From positions 248,001 through 312,000 of the forward strand of contig NZ_CP036403.1 in the NCBI RefSeq assembly GCF_004322775.1: a stretch of DNA of 64,000 nucleotides, read 5' to 3'. Source of the DNA: Ornithinimicrobium sufpigmenti. GTDB lineage: Bacteria > Actinomycetota > Actinomycetes > Actinomycetales > Dermatophilaceae. The notes under the pieces were generated by a model. It did no database searches. It worked only from the letters and a program-made list of their open reading frames with translations, and was not told the DNA's origin. Positions 8,849 to 16,403 of this stretch are shown one piece after another. Both the position numbers and the translations under genes were made by a program. How positions within the stretch are numbered: the stretch's first letter is position 1; each line of letters starts with the position of its first letter.

Positions 8849-9502
8849 GTGACCGACGCCGCACCCGCCACCCCGCTCGTCCTCCTGCACGGTGTCGGCC
8901 AGGCACCGATGGCGTGGGAGGACGTCGTGGTCCAGCTCTACGGCAGCCGCCGTCTGCTCACCCCCTGGGTGCCGGGGTTGCGGCCGACGGAGAAGCAGGT
9001 GCTGCCGCTGTCCGACGGCGCGGCCGCGCTGGACCAGCAGCTCATGCTGGAGGGTATGCAGCAGGTCGACCTGTGCGGGCTGTCCTACGGGGCGATGGTG
9101 GCCACCCGGGTGGCAGCGGACTTCCCCGAGCGGGTCCGGCGGCTGGTGCTCATCGCCGGGCAGGTCCGCCCGCCGCGCATGCTCATGCGGGCGCAGACGA
9201 CTGCGCTGAAGCTGGTGCCGGCGTCGCGGTTCGCGGACTCGGGAGTCTCCAAGGAACGGCTCCTGCAGGCGCTCGACGCGGCCCGTGCCACCGACCTGTC
9301 CGACGCACTGCCGCGGATCGAGGCCAGGACGCTGGTGCTGGTCGGCGCCAGGGACAAGGCCAACCAGCCCGCGGCCCGAGCCCTGGCCGAGGGCATCCCG
9401 CAGGCCCGCCTGCGCATCGTGCAGGGCGCCGGTCACGCGCTCAACGAGGATGCACCCGGTGAGCTGGTGCAGATCCTGCGGGACTTCCTCGACGTGCCCT
9501 GA
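8849..9502 (+). CDS. Alpha/beta hydrolase
   Basis: A 217-residue single-domain alpha/beta hydrolase. Seen: LHGVGQAP (oxyanion region), VDLCGLSYGAMVATRVA with nucleophile Ser in GLSYG, ARTLVLVGARDKANQPAA (acid Asp) and VQGAGHALNEDAP (catalytic His). It has a short lid, and the substrate is unknown. The GTG start lies 6 nt after TAGGCT, a leaderless promoter divergent from the GlgC-like gene; the two promoters are only about 30 bp apart. Confidence 0.85.
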   Translation: MTDAAPATPLVLLHGVGQAPMAWEDVVVQLYGSRRLLTPWVPGLRPTEKQVLPLSDGAAALDQQLMLEGMQQVDLCGLSYGAMVATRVAADFPERVRRLVLIAGQVRPPRMLMRAQTTALKLVPASRFADSGVSKERLLQALDAARATDLSDALPRIEARTLVLVGARDKANQPAARALAEGIPQARLRIVQGAGHALNEDAPGELVQILRDFLDVP

Positions 9503-9509
9503 GCGCTGC

Positions 9510-9719
9510 TCAGTTCGAGTCGTCCACCTTGAGGGCCGGGTGCACGTGGTCCGGGGTGTCCGGGTTCTCGTGCTCGTGGCCGGGCGCCTGCTCGTCGGGC
9601 TCCTCGCCCAACGCCGGCGAGTCGTTCGGGTCGTCCTGACCGTCCAGCGGCAGGTGGTCGGTCTCGCTGAGCTCGCCCAGGCCGCTGCGGTTCAGCTGGT
9701 TCTCGACAGGACGGGACAT
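9510..9719 (-). CDS. Small acidic hypothetical protein
   Basis: A 69-residue, very acidic protein rich in Asp, Glu, Pro and His, with no membrane segment or recognised domain; probably intrinsically disordered. It is credible because of an excellent ribosome site (AAGGAGGAACC, complement of 9721-9731) directly before the ATG and codon use like its neighbours. Convergent with the hydrolase gene. Function unknown. Confidence 0.6.
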   Translation of the reverse strand: MSRPVENQLNRSGLGELSETDHLPLDGQDDPNDSPALGEEPDEQAPGHEHENPDTPDHVHPALKVDDSN

Positions 9720-9789
9720 GGGTTCCTCCTTGGTCGTCGGGACTCCTCCATCCTCACAAAGCCCGGTGCCGGCCGCAGGCCGAGCAGGC

Positions 9790-10827
9790 TCACGCCTCCC
9801 GCAGCACCCGTGCCTCGTCCGCGTCGTCGAGACCGCAGCGGCGAGGATCCTGCCGAGCCTCCTCGAAGGGCAGCACGTCGCGGAAGGTCTCGACCAACGG
9901 CCGGGTCACCAGCCCCGACCCCACAGCCCGGCGCGTGTCCAGCGTGCCGAACCCGCGCAGCGCGGGGTCGTCGATCCACAGCGGTAGGGAGGCCGGTCCC
10001 ATCCAGCCCGAGACACCGAGCTCGGCCAGCCGGGCCGGCGGGATCGGCCGAGGACGGGCGCGACTGCCGGCCGCCTCGGCGGCGGCAGCGAGAGCCTGAC
10101 CCAGCGGCACGGTCGGCCCGGTGACGTTGTAGGCGCCGTCCAGCTTTTCCGTCGCTGCCCTCACCAGCCAGCCCGCCAGGTCCCGGACGTCGATGAGCGC
10201 GGTCGGGTAGTCGGGGTCGTCGGGGACCACCACCTCGGGCAGGGCGCCCTCCGCGCGCTGCCCAGCTTCCCCATACTCGTGGTGGTGCATGGGGTGCATG
10301 GGGTGCCCGGGGTGCACGGGGTGCGCGAACCGCCAGGGCCAGTAGCCGCTGCGGCCCGACACGTCGCCCGGCCCGCCGATCAGCCCCGCCCGGGCGATCG
10401 TCGCCGTCCTCCCGCTCTGCCGGTAGGCCTCCTCGCAGGCGACCTTGGCCGGGCCGTACTCCTCCATGGCGCTCATCCGTTCACCGGTGAACGGCTCCAG
10501 CAAGGGAGCCGACTCGTCCAGGCCTGCCCCCGGCTCGTAGACGTTGGCGGTCGAGACGAACACCCAGTGGTCGGTCTCCAGGTCCCGCACGGCCCGGTGC
10601 ACGTGGACCGGGTGCAGGGTGACGTCGACGACGGCGTCCCAACGGTGGCCGGCCACGGCGTGCAGGCCGTCGTCCTCGTCCCGGTCGCCGGCGACGAACA
10701 TCACGCCCTCGGGCGGAGGGGCCGAGCCACGGGCGAGGCAGGTGACGTCATACCCGGCCGTCACCGCCTGCCGGGCCACCTCCCGGCCGAGGAAGGCCGT
10801 GCCGCCCAGGACGAGGATGCGTGTCAT
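9790..10827 (-). CDS. NAD-dependent epimerase/dehydratase family protein
   Basis: A 345-residue extended-SDR-like protein: N-terminal ILVLGGTAFLGREVA (glycine-rich nucleotide loop), VVDVTLHP, VFVSTANVYEP (the Ser/Thr region) and ALIDVRDLAGWLVRA near residue 215. The catalytic YxxxK is represented by EEYGPAKVACE. The pattern GGTxFLGRxxA recalls reductase-type epimerases acting on unknown substrates. A His/Pro/Met-rich stretch near residues 165-185 is encoded by 9-bp repeats. The ATG at 10827 has CACAGT 6 nt upstream. Confidence 0.8.
   Translation of the reverse strand: MTRILVLGGTAFLGREVARQAVTAGYDVTCLARGSAPPPEGVMFVAGDRDEDDGLHAVAGHRWDAVVDVTLHPVHVHRAVRDLETDHWVFVSTANVYEPGAGLDESAPLLEPFTGERMSAMEEYGPAKVACEEAYRQSGRTATIARAGLIGGPGDVSGRSGYWPWRFAHPVHPGHPMHPMHHHEYGEAGQRAEGALPEVVVPDDPDYPTALIDVRDLAGWLVRAATEKLDGAYNVTGPTVPLGQALAAAAEAAGSRARPRPIPPARLAELGVSGWMGPASLPLWIDDPALRGFGTLDTRRAVGSGLVTRPLVETFRDVLPFEEARQDPRRCGLDDADEARVLREA
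10284..10329. repeat. 9-bp tandem repeat inside the epimerase gene
   Basis: About five imperfect copies of a GGGGTGCAN-type 9-mer lie in frame and give a run of His-Pro-X triplets in the protein. The region corresponds to a surface insertion in the family, so expansion by slippage is likely. Confidence 0.6.
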
Positions 10828-10882
10828 CTCCGTACTGTGGCACGAAGGGTGGCCCCGCGGGAGGGTCGCGCCCGGGAGGAGC

Positions 10883-11851
10883 TCACGACGACCGCGCGGC
10901 CTTGCGGAAGCTGTCCACCCACTCCCAGACCAGGATGGCTGCCAGGGCCCCGACGGTCGCGGCCAGGGTGACCGTCTCGTTGATCACCAGCGGCTCCTCA
11001 CTGATCCAGCCGAGCGGCAAGGTCTCCCAGGCGAAGAGGTCGTTGCGGAAGGCGAGCCAGACGATCGGCAGGAGGAAGACCAGGCCGCCGACGAGGTTGG
11101 CCACGGCGCTGGGCCAGGTCCAGCGGCTGCGGGCCAGGACGAAGATGCTGGCGAGGAGGGAGAGCGCGATCCCGGCGGCGAGCACCCAGCGCAGGGAGTA
11201 TGCCGTGTCGGTGAAGATCTGTCCCCACTCGACGTCCTCCACGCGACCGCCGAGCCGGACCGGCAGAGCCAGCAGCACCAGCACCAGAGCATTGCCCAGG
11301 ACCGACCAGATCGCCTCGGATCGGGAGACGTGCCGTCCCCGGGGCTCTGGCAGGTCCGCCGGGTCCCACTCGTCGTGCGCCACGCCGGGAAGGCCGCCCA
11401 GGTCGTCCTGCCCTGCGCCGGAGCGCTCGGCGATGGCGAACCCGAGGGTGGTCCAGAAGGCGACCGATATCGCCGCCCAGAAGGCACCGCTGATCGCCCC
11501 CACGATGATCCTGACGGCGGTCTGGTCCTCGAGCACGCCGACCACCAGCGTGATGACGACGACGAGGGCGGGGACGAAGGCCAGCAGCATCTTGAGTGTC
11601 CACACCCAGCCGGGGTAGAGGCGGGGCCCGATGAGCGAGCGACCCTCGCCCCGGTAGCTGTCGGCCAGCGCGGTCGGGTGGCCGAGGTCGATCAGCACCT
11701 GCCGCTCGGTCCGGACGGGGTCGGTGTCCGGCGGTGCGGCAGCGACGGTGTCCTCGATGGTCGCGCGCAGCTCACGGGCGATGTCGTCGCGCTGCCCCTC
11801 GGGCAGCTGGGCGGTGACGGCGTGCACGTATCGGTCGGTCAGGGTGGTCAT
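10883..11851 (-). CDS. Membrane protein with N-terminal HAAS-like domain
   Basis: A 322-residue protein. The first 75 residues (DRYVHAVTAQLPEGQRDDIARELRATIEDTV ... LIDLGHPTALADSYRG, given here in parts) resemble the HAAS/DUF1700-type helical domain often paired with PadR regulators. Then follow about six to seven hydrophobic helices. It starts 1 nt after the PadR stop codon (TGA-C-ATG), so it is translationally coupled to it. The family is usually regulated by the partner PadR; its biochemical role is unknown. Confidence 0.75.
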   Translation of the reverse strand: MTTLTDRYVHAVTAQLPEGQRDDIARELRATIEDTVAAAPPDTDPVRTERQVLIDLGHPTALADSYRGEGRSLIGPRLYPGWVWTLKMLLAFVPALVVVITLVVGVLEDQTAVRIIVGAISGAFWAAISVAFWTTLGFAIAERSGAGQDDLGGLPGVAHDEWDPADLPEPRGRHVSRSEAIWSVLGNALVLVLLALPVRLGGRVEDVEWGQIFTDTAYSLRWVLAAGIALSLLASIFVLARSRWTWPSAVANLVGGLVFLLPIVWLAFRNDLFAWETLPLGWISEEPLVINETVTLAATVGALAAILVWEWVDSFRKAARSS

Positions 11852-11852
11852 G

Positions 11853-12188
11853 TCAGCCCCTCGTGGTGAGTGTGGTCAGTGCGGTGTCCAGAGCGGCCCA
11901 CTCGCGGGTCAGCGCCTCCAGGGCGCGGTGACCGAGCGCGGTGAGCGTGTAGAACTTGCGCGGCCGGCTCTCCTCGGTGTTCCACTCGCTGGTGAGCAGG
12001 CCCTGTTTCTCGAGCCTGCGCAGCAGGGGGTAGAGGGTGTTGCCCTCCACGTCGATCCCTGCCGTGGCCAGATGCTCCAGCAGGGCGTATCCGTAGCGCG
12101 GCTCCCGCAGGCTGGCCAGCGCGGCCAGCACGACGGTGCCTCGGCGCAACTCGAGGCTGTGCGTGGCCAGAGCCTCTTCAGCGGTCAT
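11853..12188 (-). CDS. PadR family transcriptional regulator
   Basis: A 111-residue winged-helix protein: LRRGTVVLAALASLREPRYGYALLEHL (helices 1-2), VEGNTLYPLLRRLEKQGLL (recognition helix) and RPRKFYTLTALGHRAL (wing), then a C-terminal dimer helix; this is the short PadR-s2 form. The start is ATG at 12188 because a -35/-10 pair (TAGACA, 18 nt, TATGCT) ends 6 nt upstream. The spacer holds the inverted repeat GTGTG-ACG-CACAC, suggesting autorepression of the two-gene operon. Confidence 0.9.
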   Translation of the reverse strand: MTAEEALATHSLELRRGTVVLAALASLREPRYGYALLEHLATAGIDVEGNTLYPLLRRLEKQGLLTSEWNTEESRPRKFYTLTALGHRALEALTREWAALDTALTTLTTRG

Positions 12189-12194
12189 GGTGCG

Positions 12195-12224
12195 AGCATA
12201 CTGTGTGACGCACACTATTGTCTA
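12195..12224 (-). promoter_or_regulatory. padR promoter with operator in the spacer
   Basis: Complementary strand: -35 TAGACA (12219-12224), 18-nt spacer, -10 TATGCT (12195-12200), then 6 nt to the ATG. The spacer contains GTGTG (12203-12207) and CACAC (12211-12215) as an inverted repeat. A repressor bound there would block RNA polymerase directly. Confidence 0.6.
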
Positions 12225-12285
12225 TCACACGTCATTGTGGGGCTGTGTAACGCTAGGGGGCCGGCGCGGTCTATCGTGGGCGCCC

Positions 12286-12795
12286 ATGACGGACCGCGAA
12301 GCTGACGGTGCTCTCCCTGCCCGGACCGTCGGGGGCTTCGACCAGACCGGGCGCACCTGGGTCCTGGTCCTGTTCGCTCTCGGTGGCGCCGGCATCGGTG
12401 CGGTCATCCCGCTCCTTTCCGGGTGGGCGGCGCAGCTGGCCTGGGTGCCCTTCGAGGGCCCGTTGCGGCTGCTCGGCTCCTTCGACCAGCAGTGGTTGGT
12501 ATGGGGTCGCCCGGCTCTCGGGCTCCTGCTCGGCCTGGCGTTCGCCACCTGGGTGATCCACGACTCCCCAGTGCTGGCGATCGACGGCAAGCACGTCACG
12601 GTGCGCCGGCGGGGCGAGGTCCAGCGGGTCATCGCCCGGGACACGGTGGCGGCCGTCTACCCCAAGGGCGCCAAGATCATCGTCGAGACCGAGGCTGGGC
12701 GGGTGCTCTTCGGGGAGGACGTCGAGGGGGACAAGGCGGCGGTGCGGGAGGCCTTCATCGAGCACGGGTATCCGTGGGAGGGGCCACGGGAGTAG
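12286..12795 (+). CDS. YqeB-like membrane protein with PH-type domain
   Basis: A 169-residue protein: two hydrophobic segments (about residues 25-47 and 70-95) followed by a soluble beta-rich domain (LAIDGKHVTVRRRGEVQRVIARDTVAAVY) ending in FIEHGYPW. This two-helix plus PH-like layout and the HGYPW ending resemble actinobacterial YqeB-family proteins, whose role is unknown. It is shorter than typical YqeB. The ATG at 12286 is chosen over upstream starts; TATCGT lies 8 nt before it. Divergent from padR. Confidence 0.6.
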   Translation: MTDREADGALPARTVGGFDQTGRTWVLVLFALGGAGIGAVIPLLSGWAAQLAWVPFEGPLRLLGSFDQQWLVWGRPALGLLLGLAFATWVIHDSPVLAIDGKHVTVRRRGEVQRVIARDTVAAVYPKGAKIIVETEAGRVLFGEDVEGDKAAVREAFIEHGYPWEGPRE

Positions 12796-12926
12796 GCCGA
12801 CGGACTCTCCGGCTGAACGTCAAGAAAATGGCCCCGAACATGTGTTGCATCCGGGTTCGTGCTCCGTTAGGATGTGTGTACGAGCACCAGGGTAGGTGCT
12901 CCGACGGGCACCGGGGGGTGTTGCAG

Positions 12927-14537
12927 GTGAGTTCATGGGCCGAGGAGATCGCGTCCTGGCGGGAGTCGCTGTCTGGTGCCAGCGTGGAGGGTCTGTGTGA
13001 TGAGGACCGGTTGGCTGTGCTGCGGGAGCTGGAGCTGCTCACCCGGGCTGCGGCCGGGGTCGGTGCTGGTCTGCAGGTCGCGTTCTACACCTCGCAGGTC
13101 GCTGCGCAGATCGCTGACGGCATCGCCCCCTCACGCGCCGGGAAAGCGGTGCCGGATGACCTGGCCCAGGCCCGGCTGACCTCTCCCTACTGGGGGTCAC
13201 GGGAGCTGACCAGCGCCAAGGCCCTGGTGCAGGAGATGCCGCGCACGCTGGGTGCGTTGCGTACCGGGGTGATCACCGCGCTGCAGGCCCGGGTCATCAC
13301 CGAGGCCACCACCTGCGTCGACGTGGCCGACCGTGCCGAGATCGATGAGCGGCTGGCGCCCCAGCTGGCCGGGGCGTCCACGCGCGAGATCGGGGCCCTG
13401 GCGCGCGCGCTGGTGTATGAGGTGGACCCGGCCGGTTTCGTGGCCCGCGCCCGCAAGGCGGCCGCGGACCGCGGGGTCTCGATCCGTCCCTGCCCGGACG
13501 TCATGGCCCTGCTCAGCGCTCGCCTGCCCGCACCGCAGGCCATCGCCTGCTACCAGTCACTGCGCACCACAGCCGAGGCCATGAAGACCTCCGGCGACCC
13601 TCGCACCCTGAGCCAGCTGATGGCCGACGTGCTCTTCGAACGCCTCACCGGCCGCACCGTCGTCGACGGCATCGACGTCGAGGTCGGCCTGGTCATCACC
13701 GACGAAGCCCTCTTCGCCGGCACCTCCGACACGGCCCTCCTGCTCGGCTACGGACCGATCCCGGCCCAGACCGCCCGGGACCTGCTGAACCCCACCACCG
13801 ACACCAACGCCAACGACGACCAGGCTGCCCCCACCGACGCCGCCGAGGACGACGAGGCAGCCCCCAGCGATGCCGCAGAGGACGACGACGCTGCCCCCAG
13901 CGGTGCCACCGAGGACGAGCAACCTGCCGTCCGTGCCGGCTACTGCCCCGAGGGTCCCCGGTGCACCAGCTTCTCCTGCACCTTGACCCACGGCCACCCG
14001 GCCGCCAGCGGGCTCCCCGCACCCCCCGACCTCGGCTCACTGACCCACGAGGCGCGGCACGCTGAACCAGCCGACACGACCGTCGCCAGCCCGCACGAAC
14101 CTCGACCTCCCGCCTCGGGGGAGGAGTCTGCCCACCGGGCCCCGCCAGCCGGGCTGCCATCGGCGGCCGGACACGCGGCGACCGTGTGGGTACGACGGCT
14201 GTACACAGACCCCGTGACCGGTGTCCTCACCGACCGCGACAGCCGCAAGCGACTCTTCACCGGCTCCCTGCGCGCCTTCCTCATCTCCCGCGACCAGACC
14301 TGCCGCAACACCTGGTGCGGTGCGCCCGTGCGGCACATCGACCACGCCCAGCGCCACGCCGACCACGGCCCCACCGACGCAGACAACGGCCGCGGCCTCT
14401 GCGCTCGTTGCAACCTCGCCCGAGAACGCCCCCGACAGCTCGACACCCCACCGGCGACCTACCGCCCCCCACCCCCGATGCTCCCCTGCCTACCCCGGCC
14501 CGAGCACAGCAGCGGACCTCCAGGTCGAGCGGCATGA
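12927..14537 (+). CDS. DUF222 and HNH endonuclease domain protein (13E12-type)
   Basis: A protein of about 536 residues. The N-terminal two-thirds is a DUF222-type helical domain (LRELELLTRAAAGV, SRELTSAKALVQEMP). The C-terminal HNH nuclease module has TCRNTWCGAPVRHIDHAQRH ... NGRGLCARCNLARE, keeping the Cys pairs of the zinc site and the catalytic HIDH. An Asp/Ala-rich linker near residues 290-330 is built from a repeated EDDxAAPS unit. This family is repeated in many actinobacterial genomes and its biological role is unsettled. The start is uncertain: GTG 12927 follows a G-rich site, with GTG 12918 as an alternative. Confidence 0.8.
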   Translation: MSSWAEEIASWRESLSGASVEGLCDEDRLAVLRELELLTRAAAGVGAGLQVAFYTSQVAAQIADGIAPSRAGKAVPDDLAQARLTSPYWGSRELTSAKALVQEMPRTLGALRTGVITALQARVITEATTCVDVADRAEIDERLAPQLAGASTREIGALARALVYEVDPAGFVARARKAAADRGVSIRPCPDVMALLSARLPAPQAIACYQSLRTTAEAMKTSGDPRTLSQLMADVLFERLTGRTVVDGIDVEVGLVITDEALFAGTSDTALLLGYGPIPAQTARDLLNPTTDTNANDDQAAPTDAAEDDEAAPSDAAEDDDAAPSGATEDEQPAVRAGYCPEGPRCTSFSCTLTHGHPAASGLPAPPDLGSLTHEARHAEPADTTVASPHEPRPPASGEESAHRAPPAGLPSAAGHAATVWVRRLYTDPVTGVLTDRDSRKRLFTGSLRAFLISRDQTCRNTWCGAPVRHIDHAQRHADHGPTDADNGRGLCARCNLARERPRQLDTPPATYRPPPPMLPCLPRPEHSSGPPGRAA

Positions 14538-14584
14538 CCTCACCCACCGGACACGGCTGGACCAGCCCGCTGGACGGGTAGCGC

Positions 14585-15763
14585 TCACCGCTGGATGAGC
14601 TCCCTCGGGAAGTGGGTGAAGATCTCCACGCCGTCGTCCATGACGCGGACGGCCTCCGACACCACGTAGCCGTAACCGGTCATCCACATGCCGCAGATGA
14701 TGTGGAAGGTCATGTTGGTCTCGAGCAGGGTCGTGTCCTCGCTGCGGATGCTCACCGTCCGCTCGCCCCAGTCCGGGGGGTAGCCGATGCCGATGGAGTA
14801 GCCCAGCCGCGAGGGTTTGGTCAGCCCGTGCTCGGCGAGGGCGAAGTTCCACACCTCGGCCAGCCGCGCGACCGGCACCCCCGCCCGCGTGCTGTCGAGC
14901 ACCTGCTGCAGGCCGCTCGCCACCGCCTCCTCCACCCGCAGCAGCTCTGCCGTGGGCCGTCCGAGCATCACCGTCCGGGCCGACGGCACGTGGTAGCGGC
15001 GGTGTGCCCCGGCCAGCTCGACGACCACTGCCTCGTCGCGCTGGAGCGGGCGGTCGGTCCAGGTCAGGTGGGGGGTGTCGGAGGACTGCCCGGTCGGCAG
15101 CAGCGGCACGATGGCCGGGAAGTCCCCCCAGGCGTCCCCGTCGCCCAGCGTCTGGGCGCGCTGGATCTCGGCCGCCACGACATGCTGGGGCACGCCGACC
15201 CCGATGGTCCCCAGCGCGGCCTCCATGGCCTTCGTCGTCACCCGCGCCGCCAGCCGCATGAGCTGGATCTCGACGTCCGACTTGACCAGCCGGACCCAGT
15301 TGACCAGCTCGAAGCAGTCGACGAAGGTCCACTCCGGCACCGCGTTGACCAGGGCCCGGTAGGCCTTGGGGGAGAAGAAGTGGGAGTCCATCTCCAACCC
15401 GATCACCCCGCGCGTCCGACCCACGAGGTGCCGCTTGCGCAGGTTGATGGCGACCCAGTCGAAGGGGTGGAAGTGCGGCCGGTGGATGTGGTTCTCCGGG
15501 TAGCCGACGATCTGCTCCTGGGGCAGCCAGCAGGTGCGGTGCGCGCCGCCGGCGTCCATGTGCCGGGTGTAGAGCACCAGCTCACCCTCGGCCGGGACGA
15601 AGAGCAGCTGCGGGGTGTAGAACGACCACGCGTGGTAGCCGGTGAGGTAGTAGATGTTCGCCGGGTCGGTGACCAGCAGGGCGGCCAGCCCCTGGTCGGA
15701 CATCCGTGCTCGCACCCTCGCCAGCCGGGCGTCATACTCCCCGCGCGTGATCTCCACGCTCAT
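14585..15763 (-). CDS. M24 creatinase-like hydrolase, similar to ectoine hydrolase DoeA
   Basis: A 392-residue pita-bread-fold protein. The N-terminal domain has ALLVTDPANIYYLTGYHAWSFYTPQ. The C-terminal domain has AVVVELAGAHRRYHVPSARTVMLG and GIGYPPDWGERTVSI. The Asp/Glu metal ligands of true aminopeptidase P are not all present, as in creatinase and DoeA-type amidinohydrolases; length and pattern match DoeA. No doeB/C or ectoine genes are adjacent, so ectoine or a peptide-like amide remain possible substrates. The ATG at 15763 has AGGAGG upstream, and a 37-codon ORF overlaps it. Confidence 0.75.
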   Translation of the reverse strand: MSVEITRGEYDARLARVRARMSDQGLAALLVTDPANIYYLTGYHAWSFYTPQLLFVPAEGELVLYTRHMDAGGAHRTCWLPQEQIVGYPENHIHRPHFHPFDWVAINLRKRHLVGRTRGVIGLEMDSHFFSPKAYRALVNAVPEWTFVDCFELVNWVRLVKSDVEIQLMRLAARVTTKAMEAALGTIGVGVPQHVVAAEIQRAQTLGDGDAWGDFPAIVPLLPTGQSSDTPHLTWTDRPLQRDEAVVVELAGAHRRYHVPSARTVMLGRPTAELLRVEEAVASGLQQVLDSTRAGVPVARLAEVWNFALAEHGLTKPSRLGYSIGIGYPPDWGERTVSIRSEDTTLLETNMTFHIICGMWMTGYGYVVSEAVRVMDDGVEIFTHFPRELIQR

Positions 15764-15873
15764 CGAAGTCCTCCTGACCGACGGACGGGCCTGATCATGC
15801 ATTCCTCCAGCTCCCACTGCGCGGTCGACGGTGACGGGGTGGGCTGCTGCGGCAGCGGCTCAGGCGCGGGCAT
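15760..15873 (-). CDS. Possible leaderless small ORF coupled to the M24 gene
   Basis: A 37-codon ORF, ATG at 15873, reading MPAPEPLPQQPTPSP and ending in a TGA that overlaps the M24 gene's ATG (ATGA). TAGGAT lies 5 nt upstream of its ATG, matching the leaderless promoters of the window. The M24 gene has no other obvious promoter, so this could be the true 5' end of the transcript. Whether the peptide itself has a role is unknown. Confidence 0.4.
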   Translation of the reverse strand: MPAPEPLPQQPTPSPSTAQWELEECMIRPVRRSGGLR

Positions 15874-15903
15874 GCCCGATCCTAGGGCCCGGGGCCTGCG
15901 TCC

Positions 15904-15952
15904 GTGACACGGGTGTCACCCGATCGGCGGACACGGCGCCATCCGATCGGCG
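15904..15952. promoter_or_regulatory. Palindrome and twin CCGATCGG sites upstream of the LAP precursor
   Basis: GTGACAC-GG-GTGTCAC (15904-15919) is a perfect palindrome. It is followed by CCGATCGGCG at 15920-15929 and 15943-15952, exactly 23 bp apart; the core CCGATCGG is itself palindromic. They lie 125-175 bp before the precursor ATG in the 314-bp gap between the M24 gene and the cluster. They are candidate sites for the LuxR-type regulator encoded at the cluster's end. No convincing -35/-10 pair was found closer to the gene. Confidence 0.45.
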
Positions 15953-16077
15953 AGAGTCGTCCCGCACCTGTTGCCGAGCCGCTGCGCGAGGCCGAACACT
16001 GGTGTGCGCACCCGCTTCTCGCGGGAACCTGCACTCGATCACCATCACCCACCGGATCAGAAAGGAAGATGACTGCC

Positions 16078-16233
16078 ATGACCCTCCCCCTCACGCCGGA
16101 TGCACTGCGAGGCGCCGTCGACAGCGCGATGGTCCAGACCTTCGGCGAGACGGCCGTGCTGTTCGAGCCGACCGCCGCTCGCTGTTCGTCGTCCTCCTCG
16201 ACCTGCTGCGTCCTCTGCGTCAAGGTGTCCTGA
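16078..16233 (+). CDS. Plantazolicin-like LAP/TOMM precursor peptide
   Basis: A 51-residue peptide. The start is ATG 16078 because AAAGGAAG lies 9 nt upstream; the in-frame ATG at 16069 is too close to that site. The leader is 34 residues and ends LFEPTAA, nearly identical to the LFEPMAA that ends the plantazolicin leader. The deduced core is RCSSSSSTCCVLCVKVS. It begins with Arg-Cys as in plantazolicin but then differs: nine consecutive cyclisable residues (C36-C44), then VL, Cys, VKV and a final Ser. Known family: YcaO-modified linear azol(in)e peptides. Inferred: Cys becomes thiazole and Ser/Thr become oxazole or methyloxazole, and the N-terminal Arg is dimethylated after leader removal. 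The product and its activity are unknown. Confidence 0.9.
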   Translation: MTLPLTPDALRGAVDSAMVQTFGETAVLFEPTAARCSSSSSTCCVLCVKVS

Positions 16234-16248
16234 CGCCAGGCCGCCCCT

Positions 16249-16290
16249 GAGGGCCCGGAGCTCCGCGCTGCTGCGGGGCCCCGGGCCCTC
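16249..16290 (+). terminator. Attenuator-like hairpin after the precursor gene
   Basis: GAGGGCCCGG (16249-16258) and CCGGGCCCTC (16281-16290) form a perfect 10-bp stem; inside the loop CCGC/GCGG can add a second stem. It starts 15 nt after the precursor stop and lacks a U-tract. Such a hairpin probably ends or protects most transcripts so that precursor mRNA exceeds that of the enzymes. Confidence 0.65.
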
Positions 16291-16403
16291 CGTCGTCCGG
16301 CCACTCCTGGGTGGGGCCAACGGCCTTGTCCTCCGAACGGATGACAGCCCGACGAGCCGAGTGGGCGTCGCGGGCGGCGGCCCCGGGCAGCCACAGTGGC
16401 GCC

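Noticed and set aside
15797..15907. Ser/Cys/Gly-rich 36-codon frame on the plus strand (MHSSSSHC...) just before the LAP precursor, looking like a second core peptide.
   Set aside because: It has no leader or good ribosome site, and the same DNA is better explained as the opposite-strand small ORF and promoter of the M24 gene.
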